Source: Spirochaetales bacterium | GTDB taxonomy: Bacteria; Spirochaetota; Spirochaetia; UBA9216 | Direction of reading: 5' to 3' | Assembly: GCA_031273605.1 (NCBI GenBank) | Contig: JAISRN010000153.1 | Span: forward strand, 1-33,209 | Length of the DNA: 33,209 bases | Shown: positions 1-8,630 of the stretch, piece by piece | Numbering within the stretch: the stretch's first letter is position 1 | How the letters are laid out: every line of letters begins with the position of its first letter | The notes under the pieces: generated by a model | The model's input: the letters and a program-made list of their open reading frames with translations, nothing else | What the model was told of the DNA's origin: nothing | Databases searched by the model: none | Made by a program: the position numbers and the translations under genes

Positions 1-16
1 TGAGACAAAACCAGGA

Positions 17-1840
17 ATGACCTCCCTCCTCCCCTCCCGCCGGGCCGGAAAAGGGATAGTTTCCCGACCCTGGGGGCCGCCGGTGAAGGGCTTTCTCCTG
101 GAACTGGGGCTTCTGGGCCTGAGCGCCGTCCTTTTTGCTCTGTCCTTTCCCAGCGCCCTTAACCGGTGGGGCTTGTTCCCCCTGGGCTTTATTGCCCTAG
201 GCCCGGCCTTTGGGGTGATCCGCCAATCCGGCTGGGTTAAGGTTTGTCTGTACGGCTTTCTGTTCGGCTGGTGCAGCTATGGGCTTTTCAATTACTGGCT
301 GAGTACCTTTCATCCCCTGGCCCTGGTGATAGCGCCGGCCATTTACGCCCTGTACTTCCTCATCCTTTTTCCCGCCCTCAAAGCGGCTTCGGTTTTCTTT
401 CCCCGGCGGGGGTACCTGGTACAGCTTCTGGTCTGGATGGCCTACGAGTATCTCCGAACCCTGGGTTTCCTCGGCTATCCCTACGGAATCCTGGGCTACA
501 CCCAGTACCTCTTTCTGCCCTTCATTCAACTTGCCGAAATAACGGGAATCTGGGGGGTTACGGCCCTCACGGTTTTCCCTTCAATTTACCTGGGTTGGCT
601 TCTGGGCCCCCGGCTCCTGCCCCTTCAAACCCCTCCTCCGGGGCCGGCTCCAAACGCGCCCCCCCAGGCCGGCCCGAAGCCGCCCTCAAGGTCGGCTCAA
701 AATCCGGCCCAAAGCCGCCCCCCAGGCAGGTCCAAGCTCCCCCCCCCCTGGATTCCGGCCCTGATTTACCTGGGCCTCTTTGCCGCCAACCTGGTCCTGG
801 GGGCGGGGCTCCTTTCCCGGGATTACGGAGGGCCCCAATGGAAGGTGGCGCTGATTCAGCACAACGCGGACACCTGGGAGGGGGGCGACCGGGCCTACCG
901 GCGCAACATTGAAACCCTCATCCGCCTGTCCGACCAGGCCCTGGCCCAGGCGCCGGACACCCAGGGGGTGATCTGGTCCGAGACCGCGGTGGTGCCCAGC
1001 ATTGACTGGCACACCCGCTACCGCCTGGATAACGCCCGCTACGCCATGATTCGCTTCCTGGAGGACTACCTTTCCGGCCGGGACGTTCCCTTTCTCTTTG
1101 GCAACAACGACGGCCAGGCGGTCCGGGACGAAAACGGCCAACCGGTTCCCGACAGGGCGGGCAACCTTATCCGGAAGGACTACAACGGGGTGGTCTTCTT
1201 TGACCGGGGCCGGATTCAGGGGATCTACCGCAAACTTCACCTGGTGCCCTTTACCGAGTTCTTTCCCTACGGAGACCTGTTCCCCCGGTTTTACGCCTTT
1301 CTGCAGAGCCATGACTTTCACTTTTGGGAGAAGGGGGAGGAGGCGGTGATCTTTGATGTCAGGGGGGTCAAGGTCTGTACGCCCATCTGCTTTGAGGATG
1401 TCTTTGGCTACCTTTCCCGGGACTTTGTCCGCCGGGGGGCGGAGGTGATCGTGAACCTCACCAACGACTCCTGGTCCGGCTCGGTGGCGGCGGAGATGCA
1501 GCACGGGGCTATGGCGGTTTTCCGGGCGGTGGAGAACCGGCGCTCCCTGGTTCGGAGCACTAATTCGGGGTTTACCTGCACGGTCCTGCCCACGGGGAAA
1601 ATCTCCGCCTGGGTGGAGCCCTTTACCGAAACCTTTCTCACCGGCGCCGTGCCGGTCTATACCGGGACCCGGACCCTCTACACCCTCTGGGGGGACCTCT
1701 TTGGCCGGATCTTTCCCGCCGCCGGGGCCTTTTTTTTGATTTTGGGATTCCTGGGGCGTTTCCGGGGAAGGGAACGTTTCCGGGGAAGGGTTGACAAAAG
1801 GGCCGGGGTAAAGGATGATGTACTTACAGGCCAATCATGA
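17..1840 (+). CDS. lnt: Apolipoprotein N-acyltransferase
   Basis: Multi-TM N-terminus followed by a nitrilase-like domain; catalytic triad contexts WSETAVVPS (Glu), YRKLHLVPFTEFFPYG (Lys), VCTPICFEDVF (Cys). Confidence 0.95.
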   Translation: MTSLLPSRRAGKGIVSRPWGPPVKGFLLELGLLGLSAVLFALSFPSALNRWGLFPLGFIALGPAFGVIRQSGWVKVCLYGFLFGWCSYGLFNYWLSTFHPLALVIAPAIYALYFLILFPALKAASVFFPRRGYLVQLLVWMAYEYLRTLGFLGYPYGILGYTQYLFLPFIQLAEITGIWGVTALTVFPSIYLGWLLGPRLLPLQTPPPGPAPNAPPQAGPKPPSRSAQNPAQSRPPGRSKLPPPWIPALIYLGLFAANLVLGAGLLSRDYGGPQWKVALIQHNADTWEGGDRAYRRNIETLIRLSDQALAQAPDTQGVIWSETAVVPSIDWHTRYRLDNARYAMIRFLEDYLSGRDVPFLFGNNDGQAVRDENGQPVPDRAGNLIRKDYNGVVFFDRGRIQGIYRKLHLVPFTEFFPYGDLFPRFYAFLQSHDFHFWEKGEEAVIFDVRGVKVCTPICFEDVFGYLSRDFVRRGAEVIVNLTNDSWSGSVAAEMQHGAMAVFRAVENRRSLVRSTNSGFTCTVLPTGKISAWVEPFTETFLTGAVPVYTGTRTLYTLWGDLFGRIFPAAGAFFLILGFLGRFRGRERFRGRVDKRAGVKDDVLTGQS

Positions 1841-2604
1841 GTGAAAAAACCAAAATTCTTATCGGCGATGACGAACCTCTCAACCTGAACTTTTTTGAGG
1901 TTATGCTTTCCCGTTTGGGGTTTGAGGTGATTTTGGCCTCCGGCGGCGAGGAAGCCCTGGAAAAGATTACGGAAAGCCGGCCGGACCTGATCATGGTGGA
2001 TAACCTGATGCGGGGGCTTTCCGGCTGGGAACTCACCCGGCTTTTAAAGCAGGACAGGAACTACCGGGCCTACCGGGATATTCCCATCATTATGTTTTCC
2101 GCCCTGGACAGCGTTAAGGACAAAATCGAGGGTTTTGAGCTGGGGGTGGAGGATTACATTACCAAGCCCTATAATTTTTCCGAAGTGCTGGCCCGGATAC
2201 GAAGCGCCCTGCGCCGCCGTGAAATGGCCCGGCGGGCCTTGATCGACCGGGAGCGGGCCTTTGCCTGGTCAACCCTGGTCCGGGCCTGCCGGGATTTTGG
2301 CCAGGAGGTTTCCCTCCGGGCCGCGGAACTGGCGGGGATGCTGGAGGACGACCGGGGCCGGAAAAGGACGGAGCTCCTGGGGGCGGTCCGGGAGTTGCAG
2401 CAATTTTCGGCAAAGACTCTAAGAAGGCTGATTCGGGAAGAGCGGCGGATCGAAAATTCCGCCCCGCCCCCGACGGCGGGTTTGGCTTCCCTGGACCGGG
2501 AACTGGAAGATAACTTTAAAAGCCAGTTGGAGGATTGGAACCGCCAGCAGGAGGCCGCCGCCCTGGGGCCGGATTCCCGGGACGAAGGGGGAGGGGATGA
2601 TTAG
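1837..2604 (+). CDS. Response regulator receiver protein without a recognisable DNA-binding output domain
   Basis: REC motifs: ILIGDDEPLN, DLIMVDNLM (phospho-Asp), IIMFSALD, DYITKPYN. Start overlaps the lnt stop (ATGA). Confidence 0.88.
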   Translation: MSEKTKILIGDDEPLNLNFFEVMLSRLGFEVILASGGEEALEKITESRPDLIMVDNLMRGLSGWELTRLLKQDRNYRAYRDIPIIMFSALDSVKDKIEGFELGVEDYITKPYNFSEVLARIRSALRRREMARRALIDRERAFAWSTLVRACRDFGQEVSLRAAELAGMLEDDRGRKRTELLGAVRELQQFSAKTLRRLIREERRIENSAPPPTAGLASLDRELEDNFKSQLEDWNRQQEAAALGPDSRDEGGGDD

Positions 2605-2818
2605 CCCGGAAAAACAGGAAGTTTTAAAAATTTTCGCCCAGGGAAGAAGGCTTTACAAGCTCTTAGACTTTGCCGGGGCCATGGAACAGTTTGAAAAGGC
2701 CTGCCGGCTCGATCCTTCCGACGGCCCTTCCCGGGTTTACTACGCCCGGTGCAAGCACTATCTTCAAAAACCCCCCCCGGAGGACTGGGACGGGGTTTTT
2801 GTTATGCAGACCAAGTGA
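2597..2818 (+). CDS. Small TPR-like protein
   Basis: 73 aa; YKLLDFAGAMEQFEKACRLDPSDGPSRVYYARC resembles one TPR; start overlaps the upstream stop by 8 nt. Confidence 0.7.
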   Translation: MISPEKQEVLKIFAQGRRLYKLLDFAGAMEQFEKACRLDPSDGPSRVYYARCKHYLQKPPPEDWDGVFVMQTK

Positions 2819-2827
2819 ACAACCCTG

Positions 2828-2857
2828 CCCCGCGGAGCCGCGGGGTTTTTGGGTTTT
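2828..2857 (+). terminator. Candidate intrinsic terminator
   Basis: CCCCGCG-GAGC-CGCGGGG stem-loop followed by TTTTTGGGTTTT. Confidence 0.6.
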
Positions 2858-2885
2858 CCAAAACAACCAGCGGAGCTTAAAGGTT

Positions 2886-3326
2886 ATGGCCCGGGACTTT
2901 GAGAACGGAAAAGATAAAAACATTACCACCCTGGGGGAGGGGACCGATTTTACCGGGGTGCTCCGGTTTGGCAAATCCCTGCGGATCCAAGGCAAGTTTA
3001 CCGGAGAAATCCAATCCGGGGATTTCCTCTATATCGACGCCAACGCGTTGGTAAAGGCGAACATTAAAGTCCGCTGCCTCATCGTGGGGGGGGTGGTCCG
3101 GGGAGACATTACCGCGGGGGATTTTCTGGAAATCCGGGAACAGGGCCAAGTTTATGGAAACATCAAAACCTCCCGGCTCAGGATTGCCGACGGGGTTATT
3201 TTTGAGGGCAAGTGCGAAATGATCCGGGACGCGGAATCCGTGGATATTTTTTCCGGGGAGGCGGATAAACTAAAACAAATGTTTCAGCCCTTGGGCTATT
3301 ACGAAAAATTCGGCTTAAAAAAATAA
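2886..3326 (+). CDS. Bactofilin family protein
   Basis: LRIQGKFTGEIQSGDFLYIDANALVKANIKVRCLIVGGVVRGDITAGDFLEI is a bactofilin-type beta-helix pattern. Internal ATG at 2886 preferred over the ORF-track start at 2670. Confidence 0.85.
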   Translation: MARDFENGKDKNITTLGEGTDFTGVLRFGKSLRIQGKFTGEIQSGDFLYIDANALVKANIKVRCLIVGGVVRGDITAGDFLEIREQGQVYGNIKTSRLRIADGVIFEGKCEMIRDAESVDIFSGEADKLKQMFQPLGYYEKFGLKK

Positions 3327-3348
3327 ACGCCCCCGGACAAGGATGGTA

Positions 3349-3377
3349 TTGACAAAACAAGAGAGGGGGAGTATAGT
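3349..3377 (+). promoter_or_regulatory. Sigma-70-type promoter upstream of rho
   Basis: TTGACA (3349-3354), 17-nt spacer, TATAGT (3372-3377). Confidence 0.75.
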
Positions 3378-3416
3378 AAAGCCGGAATGTTCGATTCCGG
3401 TTTTGTTAACAGAGGC

Positions 3417-3443
3417 GGTTCTAAAATAACCGGTTTTGGAACC
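3417..3443 (+). promoter_or_regulatory. rho leader hairpin 1
   Basis: GGTTCTAAAA-TAACCGG-TTTTGGAACC: 10-bp stem with one G-U pair. Confidence 0.5.
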
Positions 3444-3500
3444 AACTTAAAACAGACGCCCCTTATCCCGCATATTTATGGTATTCCATTGTCAAGGAGG

Positions 3501-3529
3501 CAGTTTCAAAATTTTATAGTTTGAAACTG
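3501..3529 (+). promoter_or_regulatory. rho leader hairpin 2
   Basis: Perfect 10-bp inverted repeat CAGTTTCAAA-ATTTTATAG-TTTGAAACTG, immediately 3' of AAGGAGG. Confidence 0.55.
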
Positions 3530-3607
3530 TAACTTAAGAAAACGAAACTTCCTAAGTATTCAGGCAGTTCTAAGAATGTTATTAAAATCCTCACAGGAGA
3601 TATTGGC

Positions 3608-5260
3608 ATGAGGCATGGAGAAAAAAAGCAAGAAAGCGATGATAGATTGTCATTTGACGGGGAACCCTCGCCGTCCCTCCGGGTTCCTGTGGCCGCCGCC
3701 GGGGAAAACGGAACCCTTAAGCCCCGGGGGCGCAAGAAGCTCCGGATCGAAGTGATCAAGGAGGTGGGGGACCCTTTGGAGGGGGTGCAGTCGGTGGATG
3801 TGGAAACCGCCGAAAGAGCGGCGGCCCTCCGGGCGGGCTACGCCATTGAGGAGGCCCCGGATTTTTCCGCCCCCGGTTCTTTTTATTCAAGGCCGGCGGC
3901 AGGGGAGGAGCCGGAGGACGATCCCGCCAAACCGGGCCGGGGGGTCCGCCACCGGGCCGTGAGCCGCCTCCGCAAACCCGAGGGGGAGCCTAAGGAAAAG
4001 CTCTCTATTAACGACCTTTCCGCCATGGCGCTGCCGGAACTCCGGGACTACGCCCTCAAACTGGAGATTCCCAGGGACCTGCTTATGGCCATGAAAAAGC
4101 AGGAGCTTATTTTTTCCATCCTCAAGGCCTATACCGAAAACAACGGGGTTATTTATGCCTCCGGGTCTTTGGAAATTCTTCCCGACGGCTACGGCTTTTT
4201 GCGGTCTTCCATCAACAGCTACCTTCCGGGCTCCGATGATATTTACATCTCCCCCTCCCAAATCAGGCTGTTTAACCTCCGCACCGGGGACACCGTGGGG
4301 GGCCAGATTAGGTCCCCCAAGGAGGGGGAACGGTTTTTTGCCATGCTCCGGGTGGAACAGGTCAACTTTGCCGATCCCGCCGAGGCCCAACTGCGGATTC
4401 CCTTTGACAACCTTACCCCCCTCTATCCGGAGCGGCGGATTAACATGGAAACCGAGGCGGAGGACCTCTCTACCCGGATGATTAACCTCTTCTGCCCCAT
4501 CGGCAAGGGGCAGCGGGGGCTTATCGTTTCCCCCCCCCGTACGGGGAAAACCATCCTCCTTCAGCAGATTGCCAACGCCATCACCACCAACCATCCGGAG
4601 ATTTACCTTATTGTTCTGCTTATTGACGAGCGGCCCGAGGAGGTAACGGATATGCGCCGCAACGTCCAGGGGGAAGTGGTGGCCTCTACCTTTGACGAAC
4701 AGGCTACCCGGCACGTCCAGGTGGCGGAGATGGTCATTGAAAAGGCCAAGCGCCTGGTGGAACATAAACGGGACGTGGTGATCCTCCTGGATTCCATTAC
4801 CCGCCTGGCCAGGGCCTACAACCAGACCGTTCCTACCTCCGGCAAGATCCTCTCCGGAGGGGTGGACTCCAACGCGCTGCACAAGCCCAAGCGGTTCTTC
4901 GGGGCCGCCCGGAATATCGAATTTGGCGGAAGCCTGACCATCGTGGCCACGGCCCTGATCGATACGGGCAGCCGGATGGACGAGGTTATTTTTGAGGAGT
5001 TTAAGGGAACCGGCAACATGGAGATTCACCTGGATCGCAAAATGTCGGACCGTCGGCTTTTCCCCGCGATCAATATCAAGAAATCCGCCACCCGGAAAGA
5101 GGAACTCCTCCTTACCGAAGAGGAGCTTAACAAGATCTGGGTTTTGAGGAAGGTGATTAACCCCATGGAAGACCTGGAAATCACCGAACTCCTGGTTGAC
5201 AAAATGCGGAAAACGGTCAATAATGCAGCGTTCCTGCGTTCCATGAACACGACCGTCTAA
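3608..5260 (+). CDS. rho: Transcription termination factor Rho
   Basis: Rho N-terminal and RNA-binding domains plus [54 protein letters not shown]. Confidence 0.98.
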   Translation: MRHGEKKQESDDRLSFDGEPSPSLRVPVAAAGENGTLKPRGRKKLRIEVIKEVGDPLEGVQSVDVETAERAAALRAGYAIEEAPDFSAPGSFYSRPAAGEEPEDDPAKPGRGVRHRAVSRLRKPEGEPKEKLSINDLSAMALPELRDYALKLEIPRDLLMAMKKQELIFSILKAYTENNGVIYASGSLEILPDGYGFLRSSINSYLPGSDDIYISPSQIRLFNLRTGDTVGGQIRSPKEGERFFAMLRVEQVNFADPAEAQLRIPFDNLTPLYPERRINMETEAEDLSTRMINLFCPIGKGQRGLIVSPPRTGKTILLQQIANAITTNHPEIYLIVLLIDERPEEVTDMRRNVQGEVVASTFDEQATRHVQVAEMVIEKAKRLVEHKRDVVILLDSITRLARAYNQTVPTSGKILSGGVDSNALHKPKRFFGAARNIEFGGSLTIVATALIDTGSRMDEVIFEEFKGTGNMEIHLDRKMSDRRLFPAINIKKSATRKEELLLTEEELNKIWVLRKVINPMEDLEITELLVDKMRKTVNNAAFLRSMNTTV

Positions 5261-5318
5261 GTTTTTGCCGCGGGTTCCCCCAGGGGGTCCGCCTTATCGT
5301 CCCGCTATGGAGGAAAGT

Positions 5319-5528
5319 ATGAAAAAGGGAATCCATCCCAAATATGAGCTTACCAAAATCACCTGCGCCTGCGGTCATGTCATCGAAACCCGTTCCACCG
5401 CCAGGGATATCCACGTGGAAATTTGTTCCGCCTGCCATCCCTTTTTTACCGGGAAGCAAAAACTGGTGGATACCGCCGGCCGGATCGAGCGCTTTAATAC
5501 CCGCTACGGCATTAAAGCCCCCCGTTAA
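5319..5528 (+). CDS. rpmE: 50S ribosomal protein L31 (Zn-binding C+ type)
   Basis: [27 protein letters not shown]...[23 protein letters not shown] 5 nt upstream of the ATG at 5319. Confidence 0.97.
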   Translation: MKKGIHPKYELTKITCACGHVIETRSTARDIHVEICSACHPFFTGKQKLVDTAGRIERFNTRYGIKAPR

Positions 5529-5558
5529 GTTTCCCTTAAACCGCCTCCCCCTGCAAAA

Positions 5559-5586
5559 GATTTTATTTGCATAAAATCAGTTTTTT
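5559..5586 (+). terminator. Candidate terminator after rpmE
   Basis: GATTTTAT-TTGC-ATAAAATC perfect 8-bp stem, then AG and TTTTTT. Confidence 0.55.
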
Positions 5587-5612
5587 GGTTAAGATGGAAC
5601 CAGCCTTGAAGA

Positions 5613-5637
5613 AAGGGCCTTGTTAAGGCCCTTCGAT
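5613..5637 (+). terminator. Second hairpin between rpmE and the galK-like gene
   Basis: AAGGGCCTT-GTT-AAGGCCCTT perfect 9-bp stem, then CGATTTT. Confidence 0.5.
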
Positions 5638-5682
5638 TTTAGCCTACCGGCGGGCGGGGGGAGGATAAAAAAAGATCCTTAC

Positions 5683-6834
5683 ATGATAGATCTGGCTGAG
5701 ATCCATAAAAACGAGTACGGCTGCAAGCCCGAAGTGGTGGGTTCCGCCCCGGGGGTCCTGAACATCCTGGGGGAGCACACGGACTACAACGAGGGATACG
5801 TTTTGCAAATGGCCCTGCCCCAGCGGAGCTATGTGGCCCTTTCGCGGCGCAAGGATAATTCCCTGCGGTTTTATTCCCACAACCTGTTGGAGCGGAAACG
5901 GACGACCATTCCCAACCTCAAGTTTAAAAAAGAAGACCGCTGGGCCAACCTGTGCAAGGGGGTTTTGGCGGGCTTTATGGAGGAGGGCCACAGTTTTAAG
6001 GGCCTGGATATAACGATTTACAGCGAGGTTCCCCCCCGGATTGGCCTGGGGTCTTCCACCTCCATCTGCGCCGCCGCGGCGGCCGCCCTTAACGGTCTTT
6101 TTAGCCTGAAATTCAAAAATTTGGACCTGATAAAGATCGTCTCCGATGCGGAGATTGTCTTCATGGGGCTGGCCCGGACCCTGTCCGACGCCTTTACCGC
6201 CTGCATTGCCAAACCGGGGAAGCTGTTTTTCCTGGATCTCCGCAATCTGGACTACGGGCACCTCCCCCTGGACCTTTCCGGCCGGGCCTTTTTGGTAACC
6301 AACTCCAACGTGCCCATCATTGCCGAGGAGGCGGACCTGATTGAATTTAGGGAAAACTGCCAGCGCTGCGTGGACTACCTGAACCGCAAGCGGCCGGGGC
6401 GGACTCTGAGGGATTACTCCTCGAGGGACCTCAAGTTTGGCATGGGCCTCATGCCCGAAAACAGCCGCCGCCTCTGCCTCCACGTGCTTTCCGAAAACGA
6501 GCGGGTTCTGGAGGCCCAGGAGGCGGTTAAAAACGGGGACCTGGCCGCCCTGGGCAAGCTCATGTTCCGGAGCCACGAGAGTTTAAGGGACAATTACGAG
6601 GTTTCCTGCCCCGAGCTGGACTGGCTGGTAAAGCGGGCCGGGGAAACCGAGGGGGTCCTGGGGGCCCGGATGACGGGCTGCGGCTTTGGGGGGTGTACCG
6701 TAACCCTCTTGAACCAGGGGGCCGCGGAGACCTTTGAAAAGCGCCTTGAGGAGTACGAGCATATTTTCGGCTTTGTGGTTGAAAAATTCTACTGCCAGCC
6801 CGGCGGCGGGGTGGAAGTAAAGGATAATGGGTAA
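5683..6834 (+). CDS. GHMP kinase, galactokinase-like
   Basis: APGVLNILGEHTDYNEGYVLQMALPQ, IGLGSSTSICAAAAAALNGL, GARMTGCGFGGCTVTLL. Start at ATG 5683 preferred over TTG 5620, which lies within a hairpin. Confidence 0.85.
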   Translation: MIDLAEIHKNEYGCKPEVVGSAPGVLNILGEHTDYNEGYVLQMALPQRSYVALSRRKDNSLRFYSHNLLERKRTTIPNLKFKKEDRWANLCKGVLAGFMEEGHSFKGLDITIYSEVPPRIGLGSSTSICAAAAAALNGLFSLKFKNLDLIKIVSDAEIVFMGLARTLSDAFTACIAKPGKLFFLDLRNLDYGHLPLDLSGRAFLVTNSNVPIIAEEADLIEFRENCQRCVDYLNRKRPGRTLRDYSSRDLKFGMGLMPENSRRLCLHVLSENERVLEAQEAVKNGDLAALGKLMFRSHESLRDNYEVSCPELDWLVKRAGETEGVLGARMTGCGFGGCTVTLLNQGAAETFEKRLEEYEHIFGFVVEKFYCQPGGGVEVKDNG

Positions 6835-6848
6835 TAGACAAAAACAAG

Positions 6849-7583
6849 ATGAAGATCCTACTCACCAACGATGACGGCATCGACAGCCCGGCCATTGCGG
6901 CCCTGTCCGGAGCTTTGCAGGGCCAGGAGGTATGGATCTGCGCCCCGGACCGGGAACGCAGCGCCGCCTCCTCCAGCATAACCCTGCAAAGCCCGGTTCG
7001 TTTTGAAGAACGCTCCCCCAGGGTTTACGCGTGTTCCGGCACCCCGGCGGACTGCGTACTCTACGCCCTCTGCGGCGCCCTTCCCCTTAAGCCCGATCTG
7101 GTTATCTCCGGAATTAACCGGGGGAGCAACATGGGGGGGGACATCATTTATTCCGGCACCGCGGCGGCGGCCCGGCAGGGGGCCCTCATGGGATACCCCT
7201 CCCTGGCGGTTTCCCAGTGCGCCTACACGGCGCCCTTCTACTTTGAGCGGTCCGCCGCCTTCGTGGCCCAAAACCTGGAGGCCCTGATCCGCTTTTGGGA
7301 GCCCGGCTACTACCTTAACATCAATGTTCCCAACACCCCGGAGGGTCCCCTGGAAGCCCGGCTGACCATTCCGGGGCAGACCTTTCACACCCAGACCCTC
7401 CACACCCTGGAAGTTCCCAACGGCGATAAGTACCATTACTTTCACATTCAAAGAGCCCCCCTGGGGGAGGCCGGGACCGACGCCCGGACGGTGAGCGAAG
7501 GTTTCATTTCTGTTTCCCGGGTGTTTATTTACCTGAACGCCTCTTCCCAGGCCCCCGGGGAAACCCTTAAGGGCTTAACGTAA
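6849..7583 (+). CDS. surE: 5'/3'-nucleotidase SurE
   Basis: MKILLTNDDGIDSPAIAAL, APDRERSAASSSIT, ISGINRGSNMGGDIIYSGTAAAARQGALMGYPSLAVS. Confidence 0.97.
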   Translation: MKILLTNDDGIDSPAIAALSGALQGQEVWICAPDRERSAASSSITLQSPVRFEERSPRVYACSGTPADCVLYALCGALPLKPDLVISGINRGSNMGGDIIYSGTAAAARQGALMGYPSLAVSQCAYTAPFYFERSAAFVAQNLEALIRFWEPGYYLNINVPNTPEGPLEARLTIPGQTFHTQTLHTLEVPNGDKYHYFHIQRAPLGEAGTDARTVSEGFISVSRVFIYLNASSQAPGETLKGLT

Positions 7584-7592
7584 CGGGGAAAC

Positions 7593-8360
7593 ATGAAGCA
7601 AAAGGGAAAATTTGAACCCTTTCAGGCCGGGGGCTTCTCCTTGCCCGGTTCCGGGGGTTCCAAAGCTCCGGGGGTTAAGGTTTTTCTGGAAGCGGATTTT
7701 AATTCGGCGGTCCACCACTATCAAAACCGGCGCTACGAGGCGGCCCTGGAGGGTTTTCTGAAGCTCGTCGATCCGGAGAAGGAAAATCTTGAAGTGGTCT
7801 ACTACCTGGGGCTGTGCTGCGTCAAACTGAAAAGGTTCGACGAGGCCATCCTTTACCTGGAGCAGGTGGTGGCTCATCATTCCAACATCCTTTTGATCTA
7901 CCAGAGCCGGATGATTCTTTCGTACATCTACTGTGTTACCGGCCGGGACCGCCTGGCGCAGTTTGAGATAGACCGGCTTTTAAAGCAGGGTTTTGAGTCC
8001 CCCCAGGTTTACGCCACCCTGGGCTACCTCCACTTTCGGGGGGACCGGGTGGAAGAAAGCCTCTCCTGCCTGCAAAAGGCCCTGAAACTGGACCCGGAAA
8101 ACCCTAACGTCCTCAATTCCCTGGGCTATATCCTGGCGGATAAGAACCTGGACCCGGAAAAGGCGGTGTACTACTGTCAAGCGGCGGTTAAAAAAAACCC
8201 GCAAAACTACGCGTACCTGGATTCCCTAGGCTGGGCTTACTTTAAGGCCGGCCGCTACGTGGAGGCCCGGGACTACCTCCGCAAGGCCCTGGACCTTGCC
8301 CGGAGCAACAAAACCGTGGCCGCCCACATGCGGGACCTCCTGGATACCCAGCGAAAGTAG
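7593..8360 (+). CDS. TPR-repeat protein
   Basis: Several TPR units, e.g. SPQVYATLGYLHFRGDRVEESLSCLQKALKLDPENPNVLNSLGYIL and NYAYLDSLGWAYFKAGRYVEARDYLRKALDLA. Confidence 0.85.
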   Translation: MKQKGKFEPFQAGGFSLPGSGGSKAPGVKVFLEADFNSAVHHYQNRRYEAALEGFLKLVDPEKENLEVVYYLGLCCVKLKRFDEAILYLEQVVAHHSNILLIYQSRMILSYIYCVTGRDRLAQFEIDRLLKQGFESPQVYATLGYLHFRGDRVEESLSCLQKALKLDPENPNVLNSLGYILADKNLDPEKAVYYCQAAVKKNPQNYAYLDSLGWAYFKAGRYVEARDYLRKALDLARSNKTVAAHMRDLLDTQRK

Positions 8361-8416
8361 CCTTAATGTTTATCCTCCTTTCTTCCGATATTGAGGGCAG
8401 TAGGAGAAAAGGTATC

Positions 8417-8593
8417 ATGAGCATTGAAACTAATCCGGTCAATTCGGGTTCCACTTTGCTTCCTACAGAGAAGACCCCCCATTCCCACCTGATCGAGCTG
8501 GTGGACATTAAGGCCATCCTGTATTCCGGGGTTAAAGTGGATGTGGCGGAAACCGAAGCCGGCCCGGAACACCGGGTAGATATCAATATCTAA
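8417..8593 (+). CDS. Small hypothetical protein (58 aa)
   Basis: AGGAG SD then ATG at 8417: MSIETNPVNSGSTLLPTEKTPHSHLIELVDIKAILYSGVKVDVAETEAGPEHRVDINI. Confidence 0.65.
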   Translation: MSIETNPVNSGSTLLPTEKTPHSHLIELVDIKAILYSGVKVDVAETEAGPEHRVDINI

Positions 8594-8594
8594 C

Positions 8595-8624
8595 TTGAAA
8601 CGCCGCCCATAAAGGGTATATATT
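8595..8624 (+). promoter_or_regulatory. Promoter abutting the 8631 start codon
   Basis: TTGAAA (8595-8600), 18 nt, TATATT (8619-8624); the GTG start begins 7 nt downstream of the -10. Confidence 0.55.
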
Positions 8625-8630
8625 CTAGCT

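Noticed and set aside
244-912. 222-aa plus-strand ORF overlapping lnt
   Set aside because: Alternate frame of lnt; low-complexity product with no motif.
686-1834. 382-aa minus-strand ORF antisense to lnt, and many similar long antisense/alternate-frame ORFs (e.g. 3887-5029, 5644-6576, 17798-18526, 22032-22997, 25320-26273)
   Set aside because: Compositional shadow ORFs from G+C-rich codon usage; Pro/Gly/Arg-rich with no domain signal, and they overlap well-supported genes.
2670-2885. N-terminal extension of the bactofilin ORF
   Set aside because: Overlaps the TPR gene and terminator hairpin; the protein family begins at ATG 2886.
3494-3532. rho leader peptide (AAGGAGG then TTG AAA CTG TAA)
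   Set aside because: Spacing of about 20 nt from the SD is too long and only three codons; not supportable as a coding feature.
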